64,000 nucleotides of DNA from Combretum micranthum (Eukaryota; Streptophyta; Magnoliopsida; Myrtales; Combretaceae): NCBI GenBank assembly GCA_024138025.1, contig JAMXBD010000170.1:310001-374000 (forward strand), given 5' to 3'. Position numbers and translations under genes: made by a program. Every line of letters begins with the position of its first letter. Position 1 is the stretch's first letter. This document shows positions 13,475 through 26,058 of the stretch, in pieces. Below the pieces are notes generated by a model. It worked only from the letters and a program-made list of their open reading frames with translations, was not told where the DNA came from and searched no databases.

Positions 13475-13591
13475 ACGAGTGATAGGGGTGTGTAAAAAAA
13501 ACCTATCGAACCAAACCGAACCGAAACCGTAAAACCAATCCGAAAAACATGGTTAATCGATCTGTTTGTTTTGATTTAGGATTATGGTTTT

Positions 13592-15234
13592 TGTTAAGAT
13601 TTACTAAATATGTTTTGATGATAACAAAAAGATCAAGTATTTCTATTAAGTTAAGTTGTGCAGTGTTTTATGAAGTAACATATTCAAAGAAATTACTAAA
13701 GTCTTAAAGTCAGAGACTAACTCAGACGGTTACTCGTTATAAGCAAACAAAGAGTTTACTAAGAGATTGAATTAGAAGGTCATATAGTTTAATGGTTTGA
13801 AGAATTAATGAATAAAATTTTGTTTTATCAAATTGAAGACTTAACACCAAATTTGAATGTATTTGGGTAATATATTCAAATGTGTTCCACAAAGTTGGTT
13901 CAAATATTCATAGGGAGTCAAATTTCAATTTTTGGAAGAATCAAGTTTTTGACAACAAAGCTCGAGATGTTGATTCACGCTTTGAAGTTGCAAGATTCTG
14001 CTACTAAAGACATGGTTAGAGAAAATGTGGACATTATTTATTAGGAAGGGATTTGGTTTTGATCACGCAGTGTTATGCTTATAAGAAAGCTAATGAGGTT
14101 GCCATTTCATTTGAGATTGCACAGGAATTATATTTGAGGAGAAAGTTAGTGTGCATAATATGAAGTACTTACAAAGTTTAGACACGATCCAGATTTTTAT
14201 GAAGTATATGTCTGAAGAATAGAGTCGAACCAAGAGAAATTTATTCACAAAGAAGACACGGTTCTATTCTTAAGGGATACGGGGATCAGAAGGTGAATTA
14301 TGAAGAAGATGTTAACAACGGTCCAAGGATCAAATTCAAATTACAAGATAAGGATTCCTATGTTATAGATAAGCAAGTTTATCTTCTGAAGATTACAAGA
14401 TAACAACATTAAGATAACGTGGTATTCAAAGTACTATTGGTTAGAAAATCAAAACAAGCTTATACGAATTTTGTGCAAAATATCAAGGGATAAGCTTATT
14501 TTGGAAAACTAACCATTGAAGGAATTCAAATATATTCTTCAAGCCATGCTCAAAGAATAACAACTTTTTATCGTGACAAAAAAAGAGTAAACAAGATATT
14601 ACTTCATCATCTGAGCAAAACCTTGTTACACTAATTGTTTTACTTTGTTTGAAACTTTTGAGGATTCATATTTTATTTCCATTGTTTTAGATTTACTCAT
14701 TTTATATGAGATTGAGAGTTACAAGTAGGCTCAATGGTTGTTAGCTTAAGAAGAAGCTTAGAGAATCAAGTTGAGTGCATTGTACGCCAAGTGTGTTGGT
14801 AAGGACAACTTGTAACTTGATTGTTTTTGGATATAGTGGAATATACCATAGAGGAAGACCAGATCCTCGGCTTGATGCTAGAAGAGAGTACTGACGCTCA
14901 AGACAGAATCTCTATAAATCGACTTTGCAATCTTCTCTACCCTATCTTTTAATTTCATGCATTTTTATTTAATTATTTGTGCTTTGGATTGAATCCAGAG
15001 AATCGGTGAGAGAGTAACTGAAAACAATTTTTGAATCGTGCGAATTTGTTTTTACTTGAGTTCATTTGAGTTAATTTTTATTATTATGATCTTAACATAA
15101 GTTCAATCATTTTCAAGTGTGTCTTAAAGCCAGTTCAAAGTTGATTAACTAAGTGAGAGTGTTTCTAAATTGTTTTTGAATAAAAATTTTTATAACCAAT
15201 TCATCCTCTCTTGGTTATTCTTTTGGGACCAACA
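13592..15234 (+). repeat. 5' LTR of the Sirevirus-like copia
   Basis: It starts tgttaagat and ends gggaccaaca, and is about 1643 bp long. It closely matches the 3' LTR over most of its length (for example 13960-14690 against 23280-24000). A TATA-like tataaat at 14913-14919 lies in a block (ctctataaatcg) that recurs in the related solo LTRs, probably the LTR promoter. About 40 bp present near 22985 in the 3' LTR is missing here. No standard initiator-Met primer site follows; the sequence after the LTR is attggtaataac, so the primer site is lost or diverged. Confidence 0.9.
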
Positions 15235-17165
15235 ATTGGTAATAACATTGCAATTAACAAAGCTCCTTTCTTTGATGGCATGAATTTTCCTTATTGGAAA
15301 ATGCGTATGTCTACTTACATCAAAGCTAATGACTTTGAATCTTGGCAGGCTATCTCCAATGGTGATTACGAAGTAGATTTAACTGAAGGAGAAGTGTTGA
15401 CACCAACAGAGAAGAAGCTCATTGAAAAGAATTCTAAGGCTAAGAATCTCTTACTTATGACAATTGCATCATGAGTTTTATCTAATATCATGTTGTGAAG
15501 CTAAAGATATATGGGATACTTTATGTATTACATATGAGGGAACTAAAACTATCAAGGATACTAAGATCAATGCATTGCTTCAAAAATATGAACTTTTTAA
15601 GTTTAAATAGATGAAAAAATCAAAGATGCATTTGATAGATTTACTGCCATATCAAATGAATTAACCTCTCTTGGCAAGAAAATTTCAGAACCAGACTTGA
15701 TGAGGAAAATGCTCTGAATCTTACCTAGAACATGGGATACTAAGAAGACAGCTATAGAGGCAGCTCAAGATCTGAAGAAATTAACACTTAGTCAACTCAA
15801 GAAAAAACTCATGGCATATGAATCACATCTAGATGCAACAGAAGACGTTGAACTAAGCAAGAAAGCAATAGCTTTCAAAGCTAAGAAAGTTGTCAAGTAT
15901 AACTTCAATTCTGATGAAGAAGACAGTGATGACGAAGACATCACCTTACTAGCTCGAAAACTCAATCAAATGCTCAAAAATAAGAAAGGTAAGAAATTTA
16001 AATTTACTAAGAGAAGAACTTAAAAAGGTGATGCAGGTGAAATGTATCAAGTAAAGGAACAAAAGAAAGAGAAGAAGGAAATTAGTTGTCATGAATGTAA
16101 GAAGCCAGGCCATAGAAAGTACAACTACCCTACTCTCATCAAGAAGATGAAGAAGTACAAAAAGAAGAACAAAGCAATGATGGCGACTTGGAGTGATTTA
16201 GATGAATCAGAATCTAACTAGAGACTACCAATGAAATTGAGGAAGAAGCAAATTTGTGTCTAATGGCTAAATCTGAGTACACACTGACTCTGAAACTGAT
16301 ACTTCTGATTGTGAAATGTATGTAGAAATAAAAAAACTCCTAAAAGCTATTGAAAAGGCAAATGTTAAAATATCTAAGTTAGATATTGAACATAATCTTC
16401 TCAGAAATGAAAAAGACATTTAAAGTCAAACAAACAAACTTCTTGCAGATGAGAACGATATTTTAAAAACTGATAATGAAAATTTATACATCAATTATGA
16501 TGTATTAAAGAAAGAAAATGGTGTTTTAAAATAGGAGATTAGCAATCTAAAAGGAAGAGTAGAGGGTTTATCACATGAAATCAAAAATACATTCAACAAA
16601 TTTAATGAAAGTGAAGAAAAATTGAAAATGTTAATAAGTAGCCAGAGACCAGCTTTTATTAAACATCGACTTGGATATGGAAATGATAGTTCATCATCAA
16701 GTAATATCAAGAAAACTATGTTTATGAAAAGTGAAAATAAAAATATGGAGGTAAGGAAAACGGTCAAGAAGGAAGATGAAACTAACAGCAGAGGGTATGT
16801 CAGAAGGACATTTCAATAGCAAGGATATCCATGAAAAGATTATAGCAGAAAGTACAGGTATGGAAACAATAACACATATCCTTGACAATATGGTTATCAT
16901 CAATATTCAAAGTATAATATAAAATATCAAAATCAGAAGTATGATTCTCGAACTCAGAGATATAATTCTCAACATTAGAGGCATGATTTTCAAAACCAGA
17001 GGTATAATGCATTCTCTTATGCATGTTTCTTTTGCAATAAGATAGGACATATTGAAAAGTAATGTTTTTACAAGAAAAATAAGCTCAATTCTAAACAAGT
17101 AAATAATAATGGGAAAATGAGCTTATCTTATCAAGGACCCAAGCTTGTTTGGGTTTCTAAAAAGG
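15235..17165 (+). pseudogene. Copia gag (broken)
   Basis: Encodes the capsid/nucleocapsid part of the copia. The recognisable N-terminal part (about 15255-15470) reads KAPFFDGMNFPYWKMRM, typical of copia gag of this lineage, and is followed by decayed but traceable frames. Two CCHC zinc knuckles are present: one at 16087-16128 whose last cysteine codon is replaced by tac (Tyr), and one at about 17024-17065 interrupted by a taa just before its last cysteine. Several other in-frame stops occur, such as tga near 15472 and 15715 and tag near 15608 and 16531. Not functional as it stands. Confidence 0.8.
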
Positions 17166-17186
17166 TTTGATCACCTTTTGTAACTT

Positions 17187-18573
17187 TTGCATGAACAAGG
17201 AGCTAATAAAAAAGGAAATTGGTACCTAGATAGTGGGTGCTCAAGTCATATGACAGGTGATGTTTCCTTATTCTCAAGCTTAGAATGGAAAGAAAAAGGA
17301 TACATAAAGTTTGGAGATAATAGTAGAGGTAAAATCATAGCTTCAGGTATGATTGGAAAACCTCCTCATGCAATAGAAAATGTTTCCTTAGTAAAAGGAT
17401 TAAAACACAATTTACTAAGCATAAGTCAGTTATGTGACAAAGGTTACAAGATGATTTTTGAGAAAAAAAATGTTATGCATTTGACTAATGATATTAAAAT
17501 GTTTGAGGGATTTCGAAGGAAAAATGTATATTAATAACACCTTTGATATGGACTCAGAATGTTGTTTTCTATCTATGTTTGACAATATACATCTTTGGCA
17601 TAAAAGGCTCGGACATGTTAACTTCAATCAACTTGAAAAATTATCTAAAACAATCTTGTTGTTGGTTTACCAAAAATAATATTAAACAAGATATCAAATG
17701 TGATACATGTATGAAAAACAAGATGGTATCTATTTCACATAAAAGTAAGAATAATTTCTACTAAAAGACCTTTAGAATTGCTACATTTGGATCTTTTTGG
17801 TCCTATAAGAGTTTTAAGTATTGGAGGAAATAGATATGGGCTTGTTATAGTTGATGATTTTTCAAGATATACATGGGTTGTTTCTAAAAATAAATTGATA
17901 CTTTTGATGCTTTCAAGTTTTTGCCAAACAAATTCAAAATGAAAAAGGTTATTCAATTATTTCCATAAGATCAAATCATGGTAAAGAATTTGATAATGCT
18001 AATTTTATTTCATTTTGTGATGAATATGGGATAAACCACAATTTTTCGGCTCCTTACCCACCACAACAAAATGGTGTTGTAGAAAGGAAAAATAGAATTA
18101 TACAAGAAATGACTCGTTCTATGCTCAATGAAAGTGGAATTTCAAAAAATTTATGGGCTGAAGTTGTGGCAACCGCATGCTACATCATAAATAGAGTTTA
18201 TATTAGACCTTTTACATCAAAAAATGCTTATGAAATTTTTTGAGGAAGAAAACCTAGTGTTTCTAATTTTCATGTATTTGGTATTAAATGCTTTGTGAAA
18301 AAGAATATACATAACCTTGGAAAGTTTGATGAACGTTCTAATGAAGCAATCTTCTTAGGCTATTCATTAAATAGTAAAGCTTATCGTGTGTTTAATAAAG
18401 TATCTAAGATTATTGAAGAATCAATTAATGTACGTTTTGTTGAAGAAATCAAAGGTGATTGTGATGATTATGATATTTCTATAAAGAATACATCTAATGA
18501 TGTTGTTTCAGATTCAAATGACGAAGAACCAATCTCTAAAAATCTGATGTCTGATTCCTCAGAAGGTAAATAG
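17187..18573 (+). pseudogene. Copia protease and integrase region (broken)
   Basis: The aspartic protease motif DSG lies in YLDSGCSSHMTGD (about 17223-17262), followed by the usual copia block ending HNLLSISQLCDKGYKM. The integrase zinc-binding part (LWHKRLGH near 17594) and the catalytic core (DLFGP near 17790; PPQQNGVVERKNR near 18058) can be followed, but across several frameshifts and stops. One stop is in a Trp position just before GRKPS (18240). The region runs directly on from gag and into reverse transcriptase, as in intact copia elements. Confidence 0.85.
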
Positions 18574-18623
18574 AAGGTCTCGCAGAAGGTAATTCTAAAG
18601 TACTTGCTAATGTACCAAAAAGT

Positions 18624-20269
18624 TTGAACTCTTGGAAGTATAAAACTTCACATCCACTTGAGTTAATTATTGATAATGTCAATGCTAATGTTAAAACTAG
18701 ATCAAAACTTCAAGAAATTGAAAATCATTTTGCTTTACTGTCTGAAATTGAACCTATTAGTATTGAAAATGCTTTAGCAGATAATGATTGGATAAATGCT
18801 ATGATGGAAGAATTAAATCAATTGCAAAGAAACAATGTATGGAGTTTGGTACCTAGACCCTTAGATAAATCTATTATTGGTACAAAATGGGTATTTAAAA
18901 ACAAGCTAGATGAAAATGGCAAAATAGTAAGAAACAAAGCTAGACTAGTAGCAAAAGGATATTCACAAGAAGAAGGTATAAATTATGATGAAACTTATGC
19001 ACCTATTGCTAGATTAGAAGCTATAAGATTGTTGCTTGCTTATGCATGCTTTAAAGACTTCAAATTATTTCAAATGGACGTAAAAAGTGCTTTTCTAAAT
19101 GGTTATATTAAAGAAGAGGTGTATGTAGAACAACCTCCAGGATTTGAGGATCCTTTCAAACCAGAATATGTATACAAGTTAAGAAAAGCTTTGTATGGGC
19201 TCAAACAAGCCCCAAGGGGATAATATGATAGACTTAGTGATTTTCTCATCACTAGTGGATTCCAAAGAGGTACTGTTGATACAACTCTATTCTTAAAACA
19301 TTTTGATAAGGATATATTAGTGGTTCAAATTTATGTTAATGACATAATTTTTGGTTCTACTAATGAGAAATATTGTCAAGATTTTGCAAAGCATATGCAG
19401 GCTGAATTTGAGATGTCTATGATGGGTGAACTAAATTTCTTCTTGGCTTACAAATCAAACAAACTAAGGATGGAATATTTATTCATCAAGAAAAATATAC
19501 AAGGCAAATTTTGAAAAAGTTTGGTTATGAAGACAAGAAACTAGTGGCTACACCATTGAGTGCTTCAATAAGGTTAGACCTTGACTCAGAAGGTAAGAAG
19601 ATAAATGAAAAACTCTATACAAGTCTTATTGGATCTTTATTATATCTACTGCTTCTAGACCAATATTTTATTTGTTGTATGTATATGTGCAAGATTCCAA
19701 AGCAATCCAACTGAAAATCATCTCAAAGCTGTTAAAAGGATTTTTAAATATATTGCATGTACTAAGAAATTAGGCATATGGTATCCAAAGAATGAAAATT
19801 TTTCTTTAATTGGTTTTTCTGATGCTAATTATGCTGGTTGTAAGATTGATAGAAAAAACATCAGGAACATGTCAATTTCTTGGAGATAAGTTAATTTCAT
19901 GGTCTTTGAAGAAACAAAATTTAATTGCTTTGTCAACCGCAGAGGCTGAATATGTATCTCTAGGAAATTGTTGTTCTCAAATTCTTTGGATTAAACAACA
20001 AATGGAAGATTATGGTGTTTTATATAAAAATATTTCTATTAAATGATGACACAAGTGCTATTAACTTAACAAAAAATTCAGTACATCATTCTAAGGCGAA
20101 ACACATTGAAATAAGACATCATTTTATAAGAGATCATGTAATAAATGAGAATATATGTGTTGATTTTATTTCTATAGAAAATCAATTAGCAGATATTTTC
20201 ACAAAACCTCTTGATAAATCAAGGTTTGAATTTTTAAGAAATGAAATAGGGATGTGTTACCCTTTCTAA
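18624..20269 (+). pseudogene. Copia reverse transcriptase and RNase H (broken)
   Basis: Longest well-kept part of the element. Reverse transcriptase starts near 18770 with the block NVWSLV...GTKWVFKNK, then [21 protein letters not shown] and YGLKQAP. A stop at 19220 breaks the frame just after QAPRG, where a Trp is normal. The catalytic motif reads YVND at 19332-19343 instead of the usual YVDD, so one of the two catalytic aspartates is lost. RNase H follows with SLKKQNLIALSTAEAEY and ends near LADIFTKPL (about 20190-20212). Single-base frame changes occur near 19450, 19650 and 20040. Confidence 0.9.
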
Positions 20270-20525
20270 TTGTTTTATGAGAGTGAAAGTAAAATGTTTT
20301 TATAATAATAATAATTATTATAAATATTAATAAAAATACAAGGAAAAACATGTAGAAATTTTATAGGGAACGTGCGTCATGGCAGCTTCACGTCTTTACT
20401 CCCTAACCATTGGATTTTTTTTCCAAGATATCTTTTCTCTCGTCTTTATCACTCTCTGAACAGTTTGTTTTTCAAAATCTCTCATTCCTTCTCACTCTCT
20501 ATCTTTCGTGATACCTATCTCAAAC

Positions 20526-22470
20526 ATGGCACCACGAAAATCTTCTAGATTAGCTTTCAAGGTTCCTAAAGCCAAAACCCCAAAGAAAAAAGTAGAAATT
20601 AGTTTGAAACATTGGATTCTTTATCCTCTGAGTATGACATAATCCGAGAGAAACGAACCAAGAATAAAGAAGAACAGAAAGGAAATGTAGAGAAGGAATA
20701 GGACATGCAACCATCTGATGTTAATTCAGAGAAAGAGGAAGCTAAGCAAGTGAGTGAATCTAGTTACGAATCACTAGATAAGACAACATCAGAATCTGCA
20801 AAGAACTCAAAAGAATACTCAAACCCTAACTCAGACGACGAGTCAAAAGGTTCTGAGGAGATAAAAATGCAAGAAAAAGACAAAAAAGAAAAGGTTTCAA
20901 AGAAAAGGAAAGGGTCTGGTGGTTCGTCAAAACAAAAACCAAAGAAGAAAGAAACGAAAGGAGACAAGTGTTTCCAAGAGGTACAAATGTATAAAACTTC
21001 TTGAAAATTCATATGTAGATTTTCCTTTCTTCAAGGAAAATGGATTTTTTTGAAATGATTGGTTAGATAAGATAAGTTGTAGGAATTTATGTAATCTAAA
21101 AGATGAAGTTGCTGGAGAGATTATCAAAGAGTTTTATGAAAATCTGAGTTTGTTTAAGAACTTGAAATTGAAATCTGAAGTAGGAGAAAAGAAAGTTGTC
21201 ATAACTAGGAAAGACTTGATAGACTATTTTGGATTGAAGGATGAGAAGGATGATGAGTTTTTCATTTCTATAAAAAAGAATGCTCTTTTTAAAGAAATCA
21301 ATGATGGTATAGGAAGCTATCCTTGAAGGATGTGTTCAATACTGAATTTGGATTGCTGATTAGGCTTTTACATAAAGTGGTCATGGACTGTTTACTTCCA
21401 AAGAATGGAAGTTCCATGACCATTAACAAAAATGAAGCTAAAGTAACGCTTGCCATTAAGAAAAGATTGAAATAGATCTTCCTGGCATGATTTTAAGGCA
21501 CTTATGGAATATTAGAAGAAATATGCCTTATGGAAGTCTCATTATAAAATTGCAGAAGTTTAAAAAGATCAAGCTGCCAAAATGTGCTACAAATCCTCAG
21601 CATCTAAAGAAAATTGGGGATATGGTGCTTATGAAAAAGAACATTAATGTTAAGCACAATTTTTAGTTTGCTAAGGATGGGGCTTGGTACATTTACCCCA
21701 AGTTCAGCAAGAGGCAGTTCAACTAGGATGAGATTATGTCTTTAGTTGAGGGGGAGCATTTGTTATACTCAGAGGGTAACTCAGATAGTTCCTTTGAGGA
21801 AGAAAATAAAGAAAAATCCCCTCCAACGCTGGCAGGAAAGGAAGTAGTGACCAAAAAGAAAAAGAAAAAACATTATATTAAGACTGGAGGAAAATTTGAG
21901 ATCAAGAAAGGACATGAGAAAACAAAAAGCTCAGAGTCAGACAGTGACTCAAAGACGCTGTTTGAAGGTCATGGAGAATCTTTAGCTAAACAACTTCCAC
22001 TGAACATCATGGATCTTATGCAGAAAAAGTTTTCTGAGATTGCAGCTGAAATGACACGAGAGATGAAGAAATATGTCAAGGAATCCATTCCTACTTCTTC
22101 ACATCTTGTCACTCCATCTAAAGAAGTTGACATGAAAGACAACCCTGTCTTTGAAGATTCCCACTGGTCTAGATATTCCTACATCCTTCCTCCTGCCAGC
22201 CATATTACATCTCCATCTTTGTCTCAAATTCCTGTTGAAAAAGGTTATGAAGCACCATCTTTGGATGTGATGCCAACTAACCCTTCACCTTCACCACAAG
22301 CTCCAAAAGCTCCTGAAGTTATTCTCTTAGAAACTCTCAAAGCTTATTTCCAAAGCAATCCTGTTCCTGTCAATCCATATCCATCTCCTCCAAGGTCATC
22401 TATTCAACCTCTTGGTCCTTTTCCACAAAGGAAGAAGGTAGCAGCCAAGAAGTCTGTTCGTCCCCCATAG
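20526..22470 (+). pseudogene. Extra coding region after pol in the copia (broken, unidentified)
   Basis: Between RNase H and the polypurine tracts lies about 1.9 kb of degraded coding-like sequence. It starts with a basic N-terminus (MAPRKSSRLAFKVPKAK from 20526), then a Lys/Glu/Ser-rich stretch (20705-21004), then an ordered block around 21083-21260 with EIIKEFYENL and DLIDYFGL. That block resembles the poorly characterised 'putative plant transposon protein' family often found 3' of pol; this is my impression only. A 244-residue open frame (21736-22470) is acidic and Lys-rich, with a Pro/Ser-rich tail. Sireviruses often carry an envelope-like or other extra gene in this position. Function unknown; several stops make it non-coding now. 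Confidence 0.6.
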
Positions 22471-22876
22471 AAGAAAGATTAAAAAATATTTTTGTTGTTT
22501 TTCATTTTAAGTTCTGTTAATTTTTTTTAAACTCTGTGATGGTTATTTTGTTAGACTTTAATCATGTAGTTTTTATGTTTTAATGTTATAATCCTTGCAT
22601 ATGTTAAGGGGGAGCATTTTCATTTTAATTGATGATAACAAAAACGGGGAGAAATATAAAATAAAAAAAATAATTATAATAATAAGAAAACCAAAATAAA
22701 ATGTAATAATACAAAAGCTGAAACTAAAATGCGAAAATTTGGATGTTCATATTTTACACACTGAATGTTGTACTTTTTGAGATACCTTTAAATACTTTTG
22801 AAAATCTTGACATTGTCTTACAATTTTTGAAACCATTTTTTTTTAAAGGTTTTGTTATCATCAAAAAGGGAGAGAA
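22471..22876 (+). other. Multiple polypurine tracts before the copia 3' LTR
   Basis: Several purine tracts precede the LTR: aagggggag at about 22606-22614, acggggagaaat at about 22644, and aaaaagggagagaa at 22863-22876 directly against the LTR start (the likely true primer for plus-strand synthesis). A further gaggggga tract lies inside the extra coding region at about 21749. The words gatgataacaaaaa and gttatcatcaaaaaggga recur here. Repeated polypurine tracts are a known Sirevirus trait. Confidence 0.75.
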
Positions 22877-24056
22877 TGTTAAGATCTCCTAAAATATATT
22901 TTGATGATAACAAAAAGATTAAGTATTTCAAATAAGTTAAGTTGTGCAGTGTTTTATGAAGTAACATATTCAAAGGAATTAACGATTTGAACGTCATACA
23001 GTTTAACGATGGTCATAATAAAGTCTTGAAGTCAGAGACTAACTCAGATGGTTACTTGTGATAAGCAAACAAAGAGTTTACTCAAAGATTGAATCAGAAG
23101 GTCATACAGTTTAACGATTTGAAGAATTACTGAATAAAATTTTGTTTTATCAAATTGAAGACCTAGCACCAAAGTTGAATGTATTTGGGTAATACATTCA
23201 AATGTGTTCCACAAAGTTGGTTCAAATATCCATGGGGAATCAAATTTCAATTTTTGGAAGAATCATGTGTTTAACAACAAAGCTCGAGATGTTGATTCAC
23301 GCTTTGAAGTTGCAAGATTCTGCAACTAAAGGCATGGTTAGAGAAAATGTGGACATTATTTATTAGGAAGGGATTTGGTTTTGATCACGCAGTGTTATGC
23401 TTATAAGAAAGCTAATGAGGTTGGCATTTCATTTGAGATTGCATAGGAATTATATTTGAGGAGAAAGTTAGTGCGCATAATATGAAGTACTTACAAAGTT
23501 TAGACACGATCCAGATTTTTATGAAGTATATGTCTGAAGAATAGAGTCGAACCAAGAGAAATTTATTCACAAAGAAGACACGGTTCTATTCTTAAGGGAT
23601 ACGGGGATCAGAAGGTGAATTATGAAGAAGATGTTAACAACGGTCCAAGGATCAAATTCAAATTACAAGATAAGGATTCCTATGTTATATATAAGCAAGT
23701 TTATCTTCTGAAGATTACAAGATAACAACATTAAGATAACGTGGTATTCAAAGTATTATTGGTTAGAAAATCAAAACAAGCTTATCCGAATGTTGTGCAA
23801 AATATCAAGGGATAAGCTTATCTTTTGGAAAACTAACCGTTGAAGGAATTCAAATATATTCTTCAAGCCATGCTCAAAGAATAACAACTTTTTATTATGA
23901 CAAAAAAAGAGCAAACAGAGATACTACTTCATCATTTGAGCAAAATCTTGTTAGTTTGTTTCAAACTTTTGAGGATTCATGTTTTATTTCCATTATTTTA
24001 GATTTACTCATTTTATATGAGATTGAGATTTACAAGTAGGCTCAGTAGATTGGTTG
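22877..24056 (+). repeat. 3' LTR of the copia, first part
   Basis: It starts tgttaagatctcc and follows the 5' LTR closely until ctcagtagattggttg, where another element is inserted. The missing remainder resumes at 38741. The target duplication ggttg occupies 24052-24056 and is repeated at 38736-38740. Confidence 0.9.
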
Positions 24057-24062
24057 TGTTGG

Positions 24063-26025
24063 TGTAAACCCCGGGAATTTTTCACATTAGTACCCGACTT
24101 TATAATAGATTGTATAAACTAGATAATAGATTTAGATTCTAATTGAAGTCTAATAATAGATTAATATTTAGATTTTGGATAGATGAAGAATTTAGTAACT
24201 GAATAAAGAAATTCCTTAACCCTAGTTAATACCGAAAACGGGATTTTGTATCTTGAATAACTAATTCAAGATATAATCTAAAATTTAGACCCGAAACCTA
24301 GTATACAAATAAATTTAAATAAGAAAACATGAATATAGAAATTAAATGATTGTTTTGATCCCAATAATGATTCGAGATTAGAATAACGAGTAGTAATGAG
24401 TTTATATTTAGACTTAAATCATAAATTCAAGATTTCTAGTTAAAATTAAAAGCTACTAATAATAATTTATGTTCAGTATCAAAACTAGAGATATATATAT
24501 AGTTTAATTTTTGCATTAAGTCCAATACTGCATAAATGATTATTTATGCTCCTAAACAGAAAACGATAACTCAAAGATGAATTGTTAAGATTTTAAATAC
24601 ACCACAATAATATAAACTGATGAATAACTTAAAATCTAAACTCCAAACAAATAATCGGATCAAGCTATTGTTCTAAACCGAGCTTTCTTAAGCTATCGGA
24701 GCCTGAAACAAAAATTGACCTAATGAGCTTAAGAAATCCAAATCGCGGGAGATAAAATTATACGAATAATTAACTACGTATTTATATAATCTAAATTTGT
24801 ATTATTTGAAAATCTAGGTGTTTTGCATAATTTTATACACATATTTTTGTACAAAAACTTCCAAATATTAGATAATTTATACCCGTATAACTCGTATAAT
24901 TAACTCAAAATTTAACTAATTAAATAAACTAATATATATATATATTTGGGCTGCTGAATTCGGTGGGAAATCCGGCTGAGGCAAGAGGGAAAAGAGGAGC
25001 TGAAATTAGGATCAATAATTCACCAAATAGTCAACAAAATCAACCTCTACACCAATCAAACAATGCCAACACACACTAGCATTTATGAGGATGACAATAA
25101 CAGAGTAAATGAAGAGAATATTGGAGGAAATCTGGAAGAAAAACGTAGCCGCAACCTCTCCTTCTTCTCCTTCTATATATATGTGTTCAATGCTATTAAT
25201 GAGGAAACAAACAACCTTCATTATTTCCCAAACTCCCACTAGCACGAATCCACTTCTAGATAACAAACAAAACAAATCAAAAACAAAGAACAAACAGATC
25301 ATAACACCTAAACTCGAATCAAAGGAAAAACAAGCTAAAAACCTTTAAAAACGAGCTCAAAGGTAAGTTGACACGATTTAAAGGATTTTCGTTCAAATAT
25401 ATGGATTGTAACTGACTTATAATCATCTTAGGAACATATTAAACACAAACACAAGCTTCGGATTGTATCAAACGAGCTCCAACAAGATAAAACTTCAAAA
25501 CCCTAGTTCTAGTTTCACAAAATCGAGATCTATATATTTATGTTTTTAAACGTGTTGAAAGTGGTTATATATCCTTATATATGATATATGAACACTTACA
25601 AGTAGTTTAAATAAGTTTTTAACGTATAAAAATCAAAGAAAAAGAATCGAACCGAGGAGGAAGATGATGAACAGTGCAACACTGTCTCAAGGTCGGCAGT
25701 GTAAACGCTGAATGCCGGCGGCTTACATGGATAGGCCGGCGGCTTATAGGCGGCTTACACTGATCAGAGGCTGTAAAATAAATTTCACGTAAAACATGAA
25801 CGTAAGCCGGCTTCCTGGAGATCTACGCCGACGGCATAGGGCCGGCATACGTTGAAAGCCGGTGGCTTTCAATATCGGTGCACTCGATATGAATTTTTCT
25901 TCAAAAACAATTTTACACAGGCACCTGGGAATGAAGGCCGGCGGCCTTGAGCCGGCGTACAGCCAAAATTCCTCCAACGAAAGTTTTTCTGACCTAAATC
26001 GAAATTATAATATTATATATCTATA

Positions 26026-26058
<33 letters not shown>

